Shown: piece after piece, positions 9,350 to 19,652 of the stretch | Position numbering within the stretch: position 1 is the first letter of the stretch | Layout: every line of letters starts with the position of its first letter | Made by a program: the position numbers and the translations under genes | Assembly: GCF_012927165.1 (NCBI RefSeq) | Contig: NZ_JABBGA010000004.1 | Location: 62,001-126,000, forward strand | From: Zoogloea dura | Lineage (GTDB): Bacteria > Pseudomonadota > Gammaproteobacteria > Burkholderiales > Rhodocyclaceae | Direction of reading: 5' to 3' | Length of the DNA stretch: 64,000 bases | The notes under the pieces: generated by a model | What the model was told of the DNA's origin: nothing | What the model saw: only the letters and a program-made list of their open reading frames with translations | Databases searched by the model: none

Positions 9350-9961
9350 GTGCGCCATCTGCTGATCCGGATCATGGCCGCCTGCCTGGCCCTGGCCAGC
9401 GCATCAGCCTGGGCGGGCACCGTACTGGTCTGGGGAGACAGCCTGTCCGCCGGCTACGGGCTACGCCCGGAGCAGGCCTGGCCCTCCCTCCTCGCCAAGC
9501 GCCTGGAAGGCGGCAAGCCCTCGTACAAGGTGGTCAATGCCAGCATCAGCGGCGAGACCACCGCAGGCGGGCTGAGCCGGCTGCCCGCAGCCCTGCGGAC
9601 CCACAAACCGTCGGTCGTGGTGATCGAACTGGGAGCCAATGACGGCCTGCGCGGCCTGCCGCCAAAGGCCATGGCCGCCAATCTGCAGTCCATGATCGAC
9701 ACCATCGGCAAGAGTGGAGCACGGGTATTGCTGGTAGGCATGCGCATGCCTCCCAACTACGGCCCGGCCTACACAGCTTCATTCGAGGCCGCCTACCGGG
9801 ATCTCGCAAAGTCCAACAAGATCCGCCTGGTGCCCTTCATGATGGAAGGCTTTGCCGACCAGCGCGGAATGTTCCAACAGGACGGCATCCACCCTGTGGC
9901 TGACGCCCAGCCCCTCATCCTAGACACCATCTGGCGGGAACTCGCCCCCCTGCTGCGCTGA
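9350..9961 (+). CDS. TesA-like SGNH arylesterase/lysophospholipase, secreted
   Basis: A 203-residue SGNH hydrolase. The chosen GTG at 9350 follows the suhB stop by 4 nt and gives a clear signal peptide, MRHLLIRIMAACLALASASAWA, cleaved before GTVLV. Catalytic blocks are present: GDSLSAGYG (Ser, block I), GANDGLRG (block III) and DGIHP (Asp/His, block V). It probably acts in the periplasm on short acyl esters or lysophospholipids, as E. coli TesA does. An ATG at 9374 is an alternative start with a shorter signal. Confidence 0.88.
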   Translation: MRHLLIRIMAACLALASASAWAGTVLVWGDSLSAGYGLRPEQAWPSLLAKRLEGGKPSYKVVNASISGETTAGGLSRLPAALRTHKPSVVVIELGANDGLRGLPPKAMAANLQSMIDTIGKSGARVLLVGMRMPPNYGPAYTASFEAAYRDLAKSNKIRLVPFMMEGFADQRGMFQQDGIHPVADAQPLILDTIWRELAPLLR

Positions 9962-9963
9962 CA

Positions 9964-9977
9964 CCTGCTTCCGCAGG
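9964..9977. terminator. Small hairpin between convergent genes
   Basis: CCTGC-TTCC-GCAGG lies in the 18-nt gap between the esterase and methyltransferase stop codons. The stem is only 5 bp and there is no T-run, so termination is doubtful. Confidence 0.25.
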
Positions 9978-9979
9978 GA

Positions 9980-10528
9980 TCACGGCAGCCGCAGTGAGGG
10001 GGTGTGGCCCTTCACTGCGCAGATGCGCTGCACCACGGCCGGGCGCGGCTCGGCCACCTCGCCCTGCTCATAGGCCAGTACGGTGCAGGCATCGGCCACC
10101 CTCTCGAACAGCTCGTGCGAACGCAACAGGAAGTCCGGATTGCTGGGCTTGCCCAGGCGCTCGTTGCCTTCCATGAAGGTTTCGTAGATCAGCACACCGC
10201 CGTGATTCAAGGCCGTCAACAGCAGCGGAAGACGCGGTCGGAACAGGTAGTTGGTCACCACGATACCGTCAAAATGCCGCCCTCCGTAAGGCCAGGCGCC
10301 CTCCTCCAGGTCTGCCTCGGTAACCTGCAGATGCGGCACACCCGCCAGCAACTCCAGCGCCACGGCATCCCGATCCACCGCCTCGACCCGGAATCCGCGG
10401 GCGGCCAGCCACCGCGCGTGGCGGCCGCTGCCGCAGGCAAAGTCGAGCACTTCGCCGCCTGCCGGGATCAGGCCGGCAAAACGGGTAACCCAGGGTGACG
10501 GCACCAGCGAGGCCGTGTGTCGCATCAT
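9980..10528 (-). CDS. SAM-dependent class I methyltransferase
   Basis: A 182-residue Rossmann-fold methyltransferase resembling the TehB/Tam-like group. Motif I is EVLDFACGSGRHARWLAARG, motif II ends in VEAVDRDAVAL, and a motif IV-like segment is FDGIVVTNYLFRP. The substrate cannot be told from sequence. It stands alone on the minus strand, convergent with the esterase gene and 173 nt downstream of the pnp stop codon. A terminator separates it from pnp. Confidence 0.82.
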   Translation of the reverse strand: MMRHTASLVPSPWVTRFAGLIPAGGEVLDFACGSGRHARWLAARGFRVEAVDRDAVALELLAGVPHLQVTEADLEEGAWPYGGRHFDGIVVTNYLFRPRLPLLLTALNHGGVLIYETFMEGNERLGKPSNPDFLLRSHELFERVADACTVLAYEQGEVAEPRPAVVQRICAVKGHTPSLRLP

Positions 10529-10651
10529 CGATCAAACCCTCCAGCAGGCAGACAAGTGATTGGCCGGCACTCCCCACGAGCGCGGCACCGCATTTCTGAT
10601 TACGTCGCCCCATGGCAGTTCCCTGCCAGTCGAGCCACGATCCGGACGCCG

Positions 10652-10678
10652 AAAAAAAACGGGCGCCGCAGCGCCCGT
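10652..10678 (-). terminator. Rho-independent terminator after pnp
   Basis: On the minus strand, an 8-bp stem ACGGGCGC/GCGCCCGT with a 4-nt loop is followed by eight T (10652-10659). It begins 23 nt after the pnp stop and would end the rimP-pnp operon. Confidence 0.9.
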
Positions 10679-10701
10679 TCTTCTAAACAGACAACCCGCT
10701 C

Positions 10702-12801
10702 TTACTGGGCAGCCTGTTCGTTCAGCAGCGCCTTCATGGACAGACGGACACGACCCTTTTCGTCGGTCTCGAGCACCTTGACGCGAACGACCTGACCCTC
10801 CTTGAGGTAGTCGGACACGGCATTGACGCGCTCGTTGGCGATCTGAGACACGTGCAGCAGGCCATCACGGCCCGGCAGGATGTTGATGATCGCACCGAAA
10901 TCGAGGATACGGACCACCGGACCTTCGTAAACCCTGCCCACTTCGACTTCGGCGGTGATTTCCTCGATGCGCTTCTTTGCAACCTGGGCGCCTTCGGAGC
11001 TCACGGAGGAGATGGTCACATTGCCGTCGTCGGTGATCTCGATGATGGTGCCGGTCTCTTCCTGCAGACCACGAATCACCGCGCCGCCCTTGCCGATCAC
11101 GTCACGGATCTTTTCCGGATTGATCTTCAGGGTGATCATGCGCGGAGCGAAATCGGAGACCTCGCCACGGGCTTCGCCCAGGGCCGACTTCATCAGGCCG
11201 AGGATGTGCATGCGGCCTTCCTTGGCCTGGGCCAGGGCAACCTGCATGATCTCCTTGGTGATGCCGAGGATCTTGATGTCCATCTGCAGCGCCGTCACGC
11301 CATTCTCGGTACCCGCCACCTTGAAGTCCATGTCGCCGAGGTGATCTTCGTCACCCAGGATGTCGGTCAGCACGGCGAAGCGGCCGCCGTCCTTGATCAA
11401 ACCCATGGCAATGCCTGCCACCGGGGCAGACAGGGGCACACCGGCGTCCATCATGGCCAGGGAACCACCACAGACCGAAGCCATGGAGCTGGAACCGTTG
11501 GATTCAGTGATCTCGGACACCACGCGAACGGTGTAGGAGAACTCTTCCTTGCTCGGCAGCACGCCGGCCAGCGCACGCTTGGCAAGACGGCCGTGGCCGA
11601 TCTCGCGACGCTTCGGAGAGCCGAAACGACCGCACTCACCGGTGGAGAACGGCGGGAAGTTGTAATGCAGCATGAAGCGCTCGCGGTACTCGCCCGCCAC
11701 CGCATCGATGATCTGCTCGTCGCGGCCGGTGCCCAGGGTGGTCACCACGATGGCCTGGGTCTCACCACGGGTGAACAGCGCCGAGCCGTGGGCACGGGGC
11801 AGCACGCCGACACGGATATCGATCGGGCGCACGGTGCGGGTATCGCGACCGTCGATACGCAGCTCGCCACTCAGGATGCGGCCGCGCACCACCTTGGACT
11901 CCAGGTCGAAGATGATGTTGTTGACGGTGTTGGAATCGTATTCACGGCCTTCGGCGGCAAGGGCGGCATGCACCTCGTCACCAATGGCGGACAGGCGCTG
12001 GGAGCGCTCCTGCTTGGCGGTGATGCTGAAAGCCTCTTCAATCTTGGCCGCGGCGATCTCGGTCACGCGGGCGATCAGCGCCTCGTCCTTGGCCGGCGGC
12101 TGCCAGTTCCACTCCGGCTTGCCGGCCACTTCAACCAGTTCGTTGATGGCGTTGATGGCAGCCTGCATCTGGGTGTGGCCGAACACCACGCCACCGAGCA
12201 TCACGTCTTCGGGCAGCTCGAGGGCTTCGGACTCGACCATCAGCACGGCGGTCTCGGTACCCGCGACCACCAGATTCATCTTGCTGGTCTGCAGCTGGGT
12301 GGCCGTCGGGTTGAGGATGTATTCGCCATTCTCGAAACCGACGCGGCACGCGCCGATCGGGCCCGCAAAGGGGATGCCGGCGATGGCCAGGGCAGCGGAA
12401 GCACCGATCATGGCAGGGATGTCGGCATCGACTTCCGGGTTCAGGGACATGACCTGAACAATGACCTGGACTTCATTGTAGAAACCGTCCGGAAAAAGCG
12501 GGCGGATCGGACGGTCGATCAGGCGGGAAGTCAGGGTTTCCTTCTCGGTCGGGCGCCCTTCGCGCTTGAAGAAGCCACCCGGAATGCGACCGGCAGCGTA
12601 GAACTTTTCTACGTAATCAACGGTGAGCGGGAAGAAATCCTGGCCGGGCTTGGCGTTCTTGGCGGCCACCACGGTCGCCAGCACCACGGTATCGTCCATG
12701 TTGACGATCACGGCGCCATGAGCCTGGCGGGCAACCTCGCCGGTCTCCAGGGTCACGGTGTGGGAGCCGTAGGTAAAGGTTTTCTTGATAGCGGTAGGCA
12801 A
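10702..12801 (-). CDS. pnp: Polynucleotide phosphorylase
   Basis: A roughly 699-residue 3'-5' exoribonuclease and degradosome component. It has two RNase PH domains (about residues 10-230 and 320-540, with [22 protein letters not shown] in the first), a KH domain containing [20 protein letters not shown], and a C-terminal S1 domain ([16 protein letters not shown]). The frame is open from an ATG at 12816. The better start is the TTG at 12801 ([12 protein letters not shown]), because AAAGGA lies five bases upstream of it and family alignments begin there. It is the last gene of the operon, after rpsO. Confidence 0.95.
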   Translation of the reverse strand: MPTAIKKTFTYGSHTVTLETGEVARQAHGAVIVNMDDTVVLATVVAAKNAKPGQDFFPLTVDYVEKFYAAGRIPGGFFKREGRPTEKETLTSRLIDRPIRPLFPDGFYNEVQVIVQVMSLNPEVDADIPAMIGASAALAIAGIPFAGPIGACRVGFENGEYILNPTATQLQTSKMNLVVAGTETAVLMVESEALELPEDVMLGGVVFGHTQMQAAINAINELVEVAGKPEWNWQPPAKDEALIARVTEIAAAKIEEAFSITAKQERSQRLSAIGDEVHAALAAEGREYDSNTVNNIIFDLESKVVRGRILSGELRIDGRDTRTVRPIDIRVGVLPRAHGSALFTRGETQAIVVTTLGTGRDEQIIDAVAGEYRERFMLHYNFPPFSTGECGRFGSPKRREIGHGRLAKRALAGVLPSKEEFSYTVRVVSEITESNGSSSMASVCGGSLAMMDAGVPLSAPVAGIAMGLIKDGGRFAVLTDILGDEDHLGDMDFKVAGTENGVTALQMDIKILGITKEIMQVALAQAKEGRMHILGLMKSALGEARGEVSDFAPRMITLKINPEKIRDVIGKGGAVIRGLQEETGTIIEITDDGNVTISSVSSEGAQVAKKRIEEITAEVEVGRVYEGPVVRILDFGAIINILPGRDGLLHVSQIANERVNAVSDYLKEGQVVRVKVLETDEKGRVRLSMKALLNEQAAQ

Positions 12802-12881
12802 AGGATGTCCTTTCATTCAATCGGCTGGCGGCAAACCACAACCGCACCGTAAAGCCGAGGTAAAGCGCCTGTTTTCCTGGC

Positions 12882-12932
12882 GCACAGATGTGACAAAGCC
12901 GGCGTAGTCACGCGGACTTACACCGGCTGTGC
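12882..12932 (-). other. Overlapping hairpins in the rpsO-pnp spacer
   Basis: Three mutually exclusive or nested pairings are visible in the leader of pnp: GCACAG/CTGTGC (12882-12887 with 12927-12932), AGCCGG/CCGGCT (12897-12902 with 12923-12928) and GTGAC/GTCAC (12890-12894 with 12907-12911). In E. coli the same spacer folds into an RNase III-cleaved hairpin through which PNPase autoregulates. Here the similarity is positional only. Confidence 0.45.
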
Positions 12933-12951
12933 CCATGATCAGACCCGTGCC

Positions 12952-12974
12952 AAAAACGACAGGGCTGTCACGTT
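12952..12974 (-). terminator. Probable partial terminator after rpsO
   Basis: On the minus strand, a short stem (AAC...GTT outside, GACA/TGTC inside, loop GCCC) is followed by TTTTT at 12952-12956. It starts 24 nt after the rpsO stop. The stem is weak, so readthrough into pnp is likely. Confidence 0.45.
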
Positions 12975-12997
12975 CGGTAACGTAGCGATCTATCCGC

Positions 12998-13267
12998 TTA
13001 CTTGCGCAGGCCGAGGCGACCGATCAGCTCACGGTAGCTGTCGACGTTCTTGCGCTTCAGGTAGTCGAGGAGCTTGCGACGCTGGCTGACCATCATCAGC
13101 AGACCGCGACGGGAGTGGTGGTCCTTGACGTTAACCTTGAAGTGGCCGGTCAGATCGTTGATGCGGGCGGTGAGCAGAGCGACTTGCACTTCCGGGGAAC
13201 CGGTATCGCCCTTGGCGCGCTGGTAGTCGCCAACGATTTGCGCTTTTTGTTCAGTGGAGATTGCCAT
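12998..13267 (-). CDS. rpsO: 30S ribosomal protein S15
   Basis: An 89-residue S15 of exact family length: [21 protein letters not shown], then the RNA-binding helices with [21 protein letters not shown]. It binds the three-way junction of 16S rRNA early in 30S assembly. It has its own predicted promoter overlapping the end of truB and is followed by pnp, the conserved order truB-rpsO-pnp. Confidence 0.98.
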   Translation of the reverse strand: MAISTEQKAQIVGDYQRAKGDTGSPEVQVALLTARINDLTGHFKVNVKDHHSRRGLLMMVSQRRKLLDYLKRKNVDSYRELIGRLGLRK

Positions 13268-13305
13268 TTATAAACTCGGTTAGATTTAGCCTTGCGAAGC
13301 GCGCG

Positions 13306-13335
13306 ATTATATCCAATCGGTACGCAAACACTCAA
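13306..13335 (-). promoter_or_regulatory. Predicted rpsO promoter
   Basis: On the minus strand, TTGAGT (13330-13335) lies 18 nt from a perfect TATAAT (13306-13311). The -35 overlaps the truB stop codon. Transcription would begin about 30 nt upstream of the rpsO ATG. Confidence 0.7.
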
Positions 13336-14255
13336 GACATTTCATTAAGGCCCGTCGCAACGAGCCGGTGGGGAGAGAGGGTTCCGGAGGCGTCGATATT
13401 GCCGACCCCCAGGAATCGTCCCTCGTGATAAACGCGGTGCAGGCCGACTTCACCCGTGCAAGCGCGCACGGCCTGGCCATGGGTCAGGACCCGCGCCTGC
13501 TCCGCGTCAAGGGGCAGCACCGGCAGATGCACCAGGAGAGCGTCCACCGGGGCCAGCAGCCCTTCCCTGGCATCCTCGGCCAACGCCTCGAAATCGGCCA
13601 GGGTGATGCTGCCATTCAGCTCGAACGGGCCGATGCGGGTGCGCCGCAGGGCAGTCAGATGCGCACCGCAGCCAAGCATGGCCCCCAGATCTGAAGCCAG
13701 GGTCCGGACATAGGTACCCTTGCTGCAGGCAACCCGCACCTTCAGACTGTCGCCTTCGCGGCCCAGCAACTCAAAACTGTGGATCGTCACCCGTCGCGGC
13801 TCACGCGGAATGTCGATACCCGCACGGGCATATTCATACAAGGCCTTGCCATGGTGCTTGAGCGCCGAATACATGGGCGGGACTTGCTCGATCTCGCCCC
13901 TCAAACGGCACAGCGTGGCTTCGATGTCCGCATCGCTTGCCGCAACCGGATGAGTCTCCAACACCTCGCCTTCCGCATCGGCCGTGGTCGTCGCAACCCC
14001 GAGAAGGATCGTCGCCTCATAGGTCTTGTCGGCATCGAGCAGGGTCTGGGAAAACTTGGTCGCCTCACCGAAGGTAAGCGGCAGCAGGCCACTGGCCAGC
14101 GGATCAAGCGTACCGGTATGCCCCCCCTTGGCTGCCTTCAGCAGCCAGCGCGCCTTCTGCAAGGCGTTGTTGGAGCTGAGGCCGGTGGGCTTGTCGAGAA
14201 ACAGCACGCCGTCGACAACGCGTCGCGGCGTTCGGCGCTGAGGAGTTCGGGACAA
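13332..14255 (-). CDS. truB: tRNA pseudouridine-55 synthase TruB
   Basis: Converts U55 to pseudouridine in the T-loop of tRNAs. Family motifs are RRVVDGVLFLDKPTGLSSN at the N-terminus, the catalytic Asp in GGHTGTLDPLASGLLPL, and SKGTYVRTLASDLG. A C-terminal PUA-like region follows. The frame is open to an ATG at 14348, but that start would overlap rbfA. I prefer the TTG at 14255, which gives MSRTPQRRTPRRVVDGV and 307 residues, close to family length. No strong Shine-Dalgarno is seen, so the start is uncertain. The gene identity is secure. Confidence 0.93.
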   Translation of the reverse strand: MSRTPQRRTPRRVVDGVLFLDKPTGLSSNNALQKARWLLKAAKGGHTGTLDPLASGLLPLTFGEATKFSQTLLDADKTYEATILLGVATTTADAEGEVLETHPVAASDADIEATLCRLRGEIEQVPPMYSALKHHGKALYEYARAGIDIPREPRRVTIHSFELLGREGDSLKVRVACSKGTYVRTLASDLGAMLGCGAHLTALRRTRIGPFELNGSITLADFEALAEDAREGLLAPVDALLVHLPVLPLDAEQARVLTHGQAVRACTGEVGLHRVYHEGRFLGVGNIDASGTLSPHRLVATGLNEMS

Positions 14256-14313
14256 CGGGATGCTTTCGAAAATATACCGAACCGCCGACGGCGCATACGC
14301 GCCGCCTGGCGGA

Positions 14314-14736
14314 TCAGCGATCGGCCGGAGGCGTCCCGCTCTCGTCACCGTCAGGGCGGTCTCCAGCCTCGTCAGCGATAAGCCGGTCGGACTCGAGGGC
14401 CTTGTCGATCAGGGCGGAAATGCGGTTGCCGGTTTCGACCGAGGGATCGTAATGAAAATGCAGCTCGGGCAGCGTATGAATGCGCACCCGGCGCCCCAGT
14501 TCGCGGCGCAGGAAGCTGCTGGCCCGGCGCAGGCCCTTGAGGATCTCGTCAAGACCCTCGGAGCCCGTCATGGAAGTGAAATAGACCTTGGCGTGGGCAT
14601 AATCCGGCGTGATCTCCACGTCGGTCAGGGTGATGAAGCCGACGCGGGGATCCTTCACTTCCAGGCGGATGAGCTCGGCCAGCTCGCGACGGATCTGCTC
14701 CGCCACGCGCTGACCTCGTGAAAACTCCTTGGGCAT
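14314..14736 (-). CDS. rbfA: Ribosome-binding factor A
   Basis: A 140-residue KH-fold factor needed for 30S maturation and cold adaptation. Conserved segments: FSRGQRVAEQIRRELAELI, VKDPRVGFITLTDVEITPDYAHAKVYF and the LPELHFHYDPSVE strand. The C-terminal tail is charged and slightly extended. It sits 3 nt after the infB stop and is followed by truB, the standard order. Confidence 0.97.
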   Translation of the reverse strand: MPKEFSRGQRVAEQIRRELAELIRLEVKDPRVGFITLTDVEITPDYAHAKVYFTSMTGSEGLDEILKGLRRASSFLRRELGRRVRIHTLPELHFHYDPSVETGNRISALIDKALESDRLIADEAGDRPDGDESGTPPADR

Positions 14737-14739
14737 GGC

Positions 14740-17574
14740 TTACAGGGTCCGTGCCACTTCCTGGATTTCATAGACCTCGAGCTGATCGCTCTCTTGCAGG
14801 TCATTGAAATGCCGGACTTGCAGGCCGCACTCGTAGCCGAACTTGACTTCCTTGACATCGTCCTTGAAGCGCTTGAGGGACTCCAGCTCGCCGGTGTGGA
14901 TGACCACATGGTTGCGCAGCACACGGACCAGCGCATTGCGCTTGACCAGGCCTTCGAGCACGTAGCAACCCGCAATGGTGCCGACCTTGGAGATGGTGAA
15001 GACCTGACGGACTTCGACCAGACCCAGGACCTGCTCCCGCTTCTCGGGGGCCAGCATGCCGGACAGCGCGCTCTTCACCTCATCCACGGCGTCGTAGATG
15101 ATGTTGTAGTAGCGCAGATCCACGCCGAAGTTCTCGGCCAGCTTGCGGGCATTGGCATCGGCACGGATGTTGAAGCCGATCACCACCGCGCCTGAGGCCT
15201 GGGCCAGATTGACGTCGGACTCGCTGATCGCGCCAACACCGCCGTGAATGACCTGCACCCGGACTTCGTCGGTGGACAGCTTGACCAGTGCATGGGCCAG
15301 CGCTTCCTGGGAGCCCTGTACGTCGGCCTTGATGATCAACGGCAGGGTCTTGACCTCGCCCTCGCCCATCTGCTCGAACATGCTTTCCAGCTTGGCGGCC
15401 TGCTGCTTGGCCAGCTTGACGTCACGGAACTTGCCTTGACGGAACAGGGCGATCTCACGCGCCTTGCGCTCGTCGGCCAGGGCCACGACTTCATCACCCG
15501 CACCCGGGACTTCCGACAGGCCGAGGATTTCGACCGGAATGGACGGACCCGCCTCTTCGATCGGCTTGCCGTTCTCGTCGAGCATGGCACGGACGCGGCC
15601 GAAGGTCGCACCGGCCAGGATCACGTCACCGCGACGCAAGGTGCCGGATTGCACCAGCAGGGTTGCCACCGGGCCACGCCCCTTGTCGAGGCGCGCTTCG
15701 ATGATCAGGCCCTTGGCCATGGACTCACGCGGAGCGGTGAGCTCCAGCACTTCGGCCTGCAGCAGGATGCCTTCGAGCAGGTCATCGATGCCCGCACCGG
15801 TCTTGGCCGACACTTCCACGAACATTGCGTCGCCACCGTAGGCCTCGGGCACAACGCCCTCAGCAATCAGCTCCTGGCGAACGCGCTCGGGGTTGGCACC
15901 CGGCTTGTCGATCTTGTTGACCGCCACCACCAGGGGCACTTCAGCAGCCTTGGCGTGGTGGATGGCTTCCTTGGTCTGGGGCATCACGCCGTCGTCGGCA
16001 GCCACCACCAGGACCACCAGGTCGGTTGCCTTGGCGCCACGGGCACGCATGGCCGTGAAGGCCTCGTGACCCGGAGTATCCAGGAAGGTCACCATGCCAC
16101 GCTCGGTTTCCACGTGGTAGGCACCGATGTGCTGGGTGATCCCGCCCGCTTCGCCCGCTGCCACCTTGGCGCGACGGATGTAGTCGAGCAGCGAGGTCTT
16201 GCCGTGGTCGACGTGACCCATCACGGTCACCACCGGAGCACGGGGCTCCAGCGCGAAATCCTTGTGCTCCGCGTTGTCTTCGAGGAAGGCATCCGGATCA
16301 TCCAGCTTGGCAGCGACCGCCTTATGGCCCATTTCCTCGACGAGGATCATCGCCGTGTCCTGGTCCAGGACCTGGTTGATGGTGACCATGGAACCCATCT
16401 TCATCAGCGCCTTGATCACTTCGGTGGCCTTGACGGCCATCTTGTGGGCCAGGTCGGCCACGGAGATGGTTTCCGGCACGTGCACTTCACGCACGATCGG
16501 CTCGGTCGGCGCCACGAAGGACGTAGCGTCCTGGTGACGACCGCCGCGACCGCCGCTGCGGCCACCGCCGCGCCAGCCGGCTGCTCCGCCGGTCGTGTCG
16601 CCCCGGGTCTTGATGCCACCACGACGCTTGGCGTCGCCCGGCGCATCCTTGACGACAGCCTTCTTGACTTCCTTGCGGACGTTCTTGTCCTCGGTCTTGG
16701 CCGGCTTGTGCAGCGTGCCGCTCTTGGGAGCCGCTTCGCTTTCGGTCTTGGCCTTCTCGACAGCAGCCAGACGCGCCTTCTCGTCTTCGGCACGCTGCAG
16801 CATCGCGGCACGGGCGCGGGCCTCACGCTCCTGCTTTTCCTTGAGATCGGCAATCTGGCGCGCCTGCAGCTCGGCAGCACGCTGGGCTTCCCGCTCGCGG
16901 GAGGCCTTTTCCTCGGCAGACAGGATGGACCCTGCCACCACGCGACGTACCGGCGCGGCAGGACGCTGCTCGGCCTTCGGTGCGGCTGCGGCCTCCACTA
17001 CCGGCGCCGGCGCAGGAGCGGGTTCGGGCTCCACGACGGGTGCCGGGGCTGCCTCGACGACCGGCTCGGGAACAGGCTCCGGTTCGGGCTCGGGTTCGGG
17101 CTCCGGAACGGGCTCCGGCTCCGGTGCCACTTCAAGCACTGGCGCAGCCTCGACCACAGCCGGCACCTCGACGATCTCGGGGGTCTCGACCAGTTCGACG
17201 TCGAATTCCGCATCGGAACCGGCAACCACGCCAGCCGCATCGGCGGCAGATGCCACGGATTCGGGCACCAACGCGTCGTCGCGCTTCACAAAGACGCGCT
17301 TCTTGCGGACCTCCACCTGGACAGTGCGTGCACGTCCGGTGGAATCGGTTGCCTTGATCTCGCTGGTCTGCTTGCGCGTCAGGGTGATCTTGGACTTGGC
17401 TGCGGTGTCGCCATGCGCACGCCGCAGGAAATCCAGCAGGCGGGTCTTGTCCTGCTCGGAGAGCAGATCGGTTTCCCGTGCCTTGTCCACGCCAGCCTTT
17501 TGCAACTGCTCGAGCAACACGGAGGCCGGCATTTTAAGTTCGCCGGCAAATTGTGTAACGGTTGTCTGTCCCAT
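14740..17574 (-). CDS. infB: Translation initiation factor IF-2
   Basis: A 944-residue GTPase that places initiator tRNA on the 30S subunit. It has an N-terminal IF2_N subdomain (residues 1-55), a long Pro/Glu/Ala-rich linker (about 110-330, including an almost pure PE repeat at 151-171) and a Gly/Arg-rich stretch ([10 protein letters not shown]). The G domain follows with [26 protein letters not shown] and NKIDKPGA, then domains II-IV ending in the fMet-tRNA-binding C2 domain. The linker is longer than the structural core requires, as is common in betaproteobacteria. It lies 17 nt downstream of nusA. Confidence 0.98.
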   Translation of the reverse strand: MGQTTVTQFAGELKMPASVLLEQLQKAGVDKARETDLLSEQDKTRLLDFLRRAHGDTAAKSKITLTRKQTSEIKATDSTGRARTVQVEVRKKRVFVKRDDALVPESVASAADAAGVVAGSDAEFDVELVETPEIVEVPAVVEAAPVLEVAPEPEPVPEPEPEPEPEPVPEPVVEAAPAPVVEPEPAPAPAPVVEAAAAPKAEQRPAAPVRRVVAGSILSAEEKASREREAQRAAELQARQIADLKEKQEREARARAAMLQRAEDEKARLAAVEKAKTESEAAPKSGTLHKPAKTEDKNVRKEVKKAVVKDAPGDAKRRGGIKTRGDTTGGAAGWRGGGRSGGRGGRHQDATSFVAPTEPIVREVHVPETISVADLAHKMAVKATEVIKALMKMGSMVTINQVLDQDTAMILVEEMGHKAVAAKLDDPDAFLEDNAEHKDFALEPRAPVVTVMGHVDHGKTSLLDYIRRAKVAAGEAGGITQHIGAYHVETERGMVTFLDTPGHEAFTAMRARGAKATDLVVLVVAADDGVMPQTKEAIHHAKAAEVPLVVAVNKIDKPGANPERVRQELIAEGVVPEAYGGDAMFVEVSAKTGAGIDDLLEGILLQAEVLELTAPRESMAKGLIIEARLDKGRGPVATLLVQSGTLRRGDVILAGATFGRVRAMLDENGKPIEEAGPSIPVEILGLSEVPGAGDEVVALADERKAREIALFRQGKFRDVKLAKQQAAKLESMFEQMGEGEVKTLPLIIKADVQGSQEALAHALVKLSTDEVRVQVIHGGVGAISESDVNLAQASGAVVIGFNIRADANARKLAENFGVDLRYYNIIYDAVDEVKSALSGMLAPEKREQVLGLVEVRQVFTISKVGTIAGCYVLEGLVKRNALVRVLRNHVVIHTGELESLKRFKDDVKEVKFGYECGLQVRHFNDLQESDQLEVYEIQEVARTL
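17002..17124 (-). repeat. Pro-Glu/Pro-Ala codon repeat inside infB
   Basis: A low-complexity tract encoding alternating [10 protein letters not shown] and APAP units (IF-2 residues 151-191). At DNA level it is a run of near-identical 6-nt GGCTCG/GGTTCG-type units (plus strand), so it could vary in length by slippage. Confidence 0.8.
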
Positions 17575-17591
17575 ATTGAACCTCCGGGGTA

Positions 17592-19064
17592 TTACTCGAA
17601 CCAGTGCGCGCGCGCCTTGGTAATCAGATTCTTGGCCCGCTCTTCGTCCAGCCCCGACATTTCCATCAGTTCATCAACTGCGAGATCAGCCAGTTCGTCA
17701 CGGGAATGCACACCACCCTGGGCCAGCTTGGCGGCCAGGGGCTTGTCCATGCCCTCGAGGCCCAGCAGGTCCTCGGCGACGGTTTCCAGTTGCTCTTCAG
17801 TCACGATGGCTTCGGTAAGGAGCACGTTGCGGGCGCGGTTGCGCAGCTCGTTCACCGTATCTTCGTCGAAGGATTCGATTTCCAGCATTTCGGCCAGGGG
17901 TACGTAGGCGATTTCCTCGAGGGACGAGAAGCCCTCGTCGATCAGGATGTCCGCCACTTCCTCGTCCACATCCAGCTTCTCGATGAAGAGCTGGCGGACG
18001 CTGCTGTGCTCGGCCTCGGACTTCCGCTCCGACTCGGCCTCGGTCATCAGGTTGATGGACCAGCCGGTCAGTTCGGAAGCCAGTTTCACGTTCTGCCCGT
18101 TGCGGCCGATGGCAATGGCGAGGTTGTTCTCGTCCACCACCACATCCATGGCATGGGCCTCTTCGTCAACGACGATGGAGGACACCTCGGCCGGCTGAAG
18201 GGCACCGATCACGAACTGGGCAGGCTCAGGCGACCACAACACGATGTCGATATTCTCGCCACCAATCTCGTTGCGTACCGCAGTCACGCGGGAGCCGCGC
18301 AGGCCCACGCAGGTGCCGATCGGATCGATGCGGGGATCATTGGACTTCACGCCGATCTTGGCGCGCAGGCCGGGATCCCGGGCGCAGGCCTTGATTTCCA
18401 GCAGGCCGTCGTCGATCTCGGGCACTTCCAGCTCGAACAGGCGCATCACGAACTCGGGCGCCGTACGGGACAGGATGAGCTGCGGACCGCGGGCACCGCG
18501 ATCGATGCGCAGCAGATAGGCCTTGACCCGGTCGCCGACCCGCAGGTTTTCCTTGGGGATCATCTGGTCGCGGGGCAGCACGGCCTCCAGGCGGCCGACT
18601 TCGATGATGGCATTACCCCGCTCCATGCGCTTGATGCTGCCGGAGATGATGAATTCCTTGCGATCCAGGAAGTCATTGAGGATCTGCTCACGCTCGGCGT
18701 CGCGCACCTTCTGCAGGATCACCTGCTTGGCCGCCTGGGCACCGATACGACCAAAGTCGATCGGCTCGAGCCCTTCTTCGACGTAATCGCCAACCTGGAT
18801 CTCGGGGTACTCTTCACGAGCATCAATCAGGCCCATCTGGGCTTCGTCGTTCTCGACATCCTCGTCGGGCAGCACCTGCCAGCGACGGAAAGACTCGTAA
18901 TCGCCGGTTTCCCGGTCGATGGATACACGCACATCCGACTCGTCGTGGATGCGCTTCTTGGTGGCCTGGGCCAGGGCGGACTCCAGCGCCGAGAAAACGA
19001 TATCCTTCGAAACGTTCTTCTCGCGGGCCAGGGCGTCAACCAACAGCAAAATTTCGCGGCTCAT
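17592..19064 (-). CDS. nusA: Transcription termination/antitermination factor NusA
   Basis: A 490-residue RNA polymerase-binding protein. It has an N-terminal domain (1-130), S1 (about 135-200), two KH domains ([43 protein letters not shown]), and two acidic C-terminal repeats (about 350-415 and 425-490, with [22 protein letters not shown]). This is the long, E. coli-type form. It follows rimP by 21 nt, with GGAGG before the ATG, and precedes infB. Confidence 0.98.
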   Translation of the reverse strand: MSREILLLVDALAREKNVSKDIVFSALESALAQATKKRIHDESDVRVSIDRETGDYESFRRWQVLPDEDVENDEAQMGLIDAREEYPEIQVGDYVEEGLEPIDFGRIGAQAAKQVILQKVRDAEREQILNDFLDRKEFIISGSIKRMERGNAIIEVGRLEAVLPRDQMIPKENLRVGDRVKAYLLRIDRGARGPQLILSRTAPEFVMRLFELEVPEIDDGLLEIKACARDPGLRAKIGVKSNDPRIDPIGTCVGLRGSRVTAVRNEIGGENIDIVLWSPEPAQFVIGALQPAEVSSIVVDEEAHAMDVVVDENNLAIAIGRNGQNVKLASELTGWSINLMTEAESERKSEAEHSSVRQLFIEKLDVDEEVADILIDEGFSSLEEIAYVPLAEMLEIESFDEDTVNELRNRARNVLLTEAIVTEEQLETVAEDLLGLEGMDKPLAAKLAQGGVHSRDELADLAVDELMEMSGLDEERAKNLITKARAHWFE

Positions 19065-19085
19065 ACCTGCAAACCTCCAAATCCC

Positions 19086-19514
19086 TTAAAACCTGGGAAC
19101 CAGGCGGGCCTTCTCAATTTCTTCAAACGGGATCTCCATCGATCCCTTTTCCGTCTCCAGAGTCACCATGCCTTCCTTCAGACCTTGCAGGACCCCGGAA
19201 AAATTGCGTTGATTGGCGATCGGCATGCGAAGGCGGACCTGGACATCCTGACCAGCGAAACGCTCGAAATCGGCAGGCTTGCTAAGCGGCCGATCGAGAC
19301 CTGGTGAGGACACCTCGAGGCGGTCGTAATCGACATTCTCAACCTCGAAGATCCGCGTCAGCTGGTTACTGACCGTTGCGCAGTCGTCTACCGTGATGCC
19401 ATTAGGCGAATCGATAAAGACCCGCATCAGACGCCCACGGGGCGAAGTTTCGAAATCCACGAGTTCATACCCGAGGCCTTCCGCAGTCTGCTCGATCAGT
19501 TTCAGCAAATCCAT
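19086..19514 (-). CDS. rimP: Ribosome maturation factor RimP
   Basis: A 142-residue protein for 30S maturation: [39 protein letters not shown] and the SSPGLDRPL motif, followed by a C-terminal Sm-like barrel. It is the first gene of the rimP-nusA-infB operon. Its 5' leader of about 130 nt contains a terminator-like hairpin (see separate entry). Confidence 0.97.
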   Translation of the reverse strand: MDLLKLIEQTAEGLGYELVDFETSPRGRLMRVFIDSPNGITVDDCATVSNQLTRIFEVENVDYDRLEVSSPGLDRPLSKPADFERFAGQDVQVRLRMPIANQRNFSGVLQGLKEGMVTLETEKGSMEIPFEEIEKARLVPRF

Positions 19515-19546
19515 TGACTACCCTGCAAATTCCTTGCCCACAAATG

Positions 19547-19567
19547 AAAAATGGGCGAAACGCCCAT
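19547..19567 (-). terminator. Terminator-like hairpin in the rimP leader
   Basis: On the minus strand, a perfect 7-bp stem ATGGGCG/CGCCCAT with loop TTT is followed directly by TTTT and then CATTTG. It lies only 36 nt upstream of the rimP ATG and downstream of the predicted promoter, so it would attenuate the operon. It could instead be an rluB terminator. Confidence 0.65.
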
Positions 19568-19652
19568 CCCTGTTTAATTCGACCGGATGTCGGCTCTTGC
19601 GAACCACCCGGTTTTTGAACCGCGCGCCTCTTCGAACCGATAAAACGTGCTG

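Noticed and set aside
13332-14348. Longer truB reading frame starting at 14348
   Set aside because: It would overlap the last 35 bases of rbfA, and the extra 31 residues are not family-like. A TTG at 14255 was preferred.
15244-17907. 887-codon plus-strand frame opposite infB
   Set aside because: It mirrors the infB codon pattern; no domains were found and it spans into nusA.
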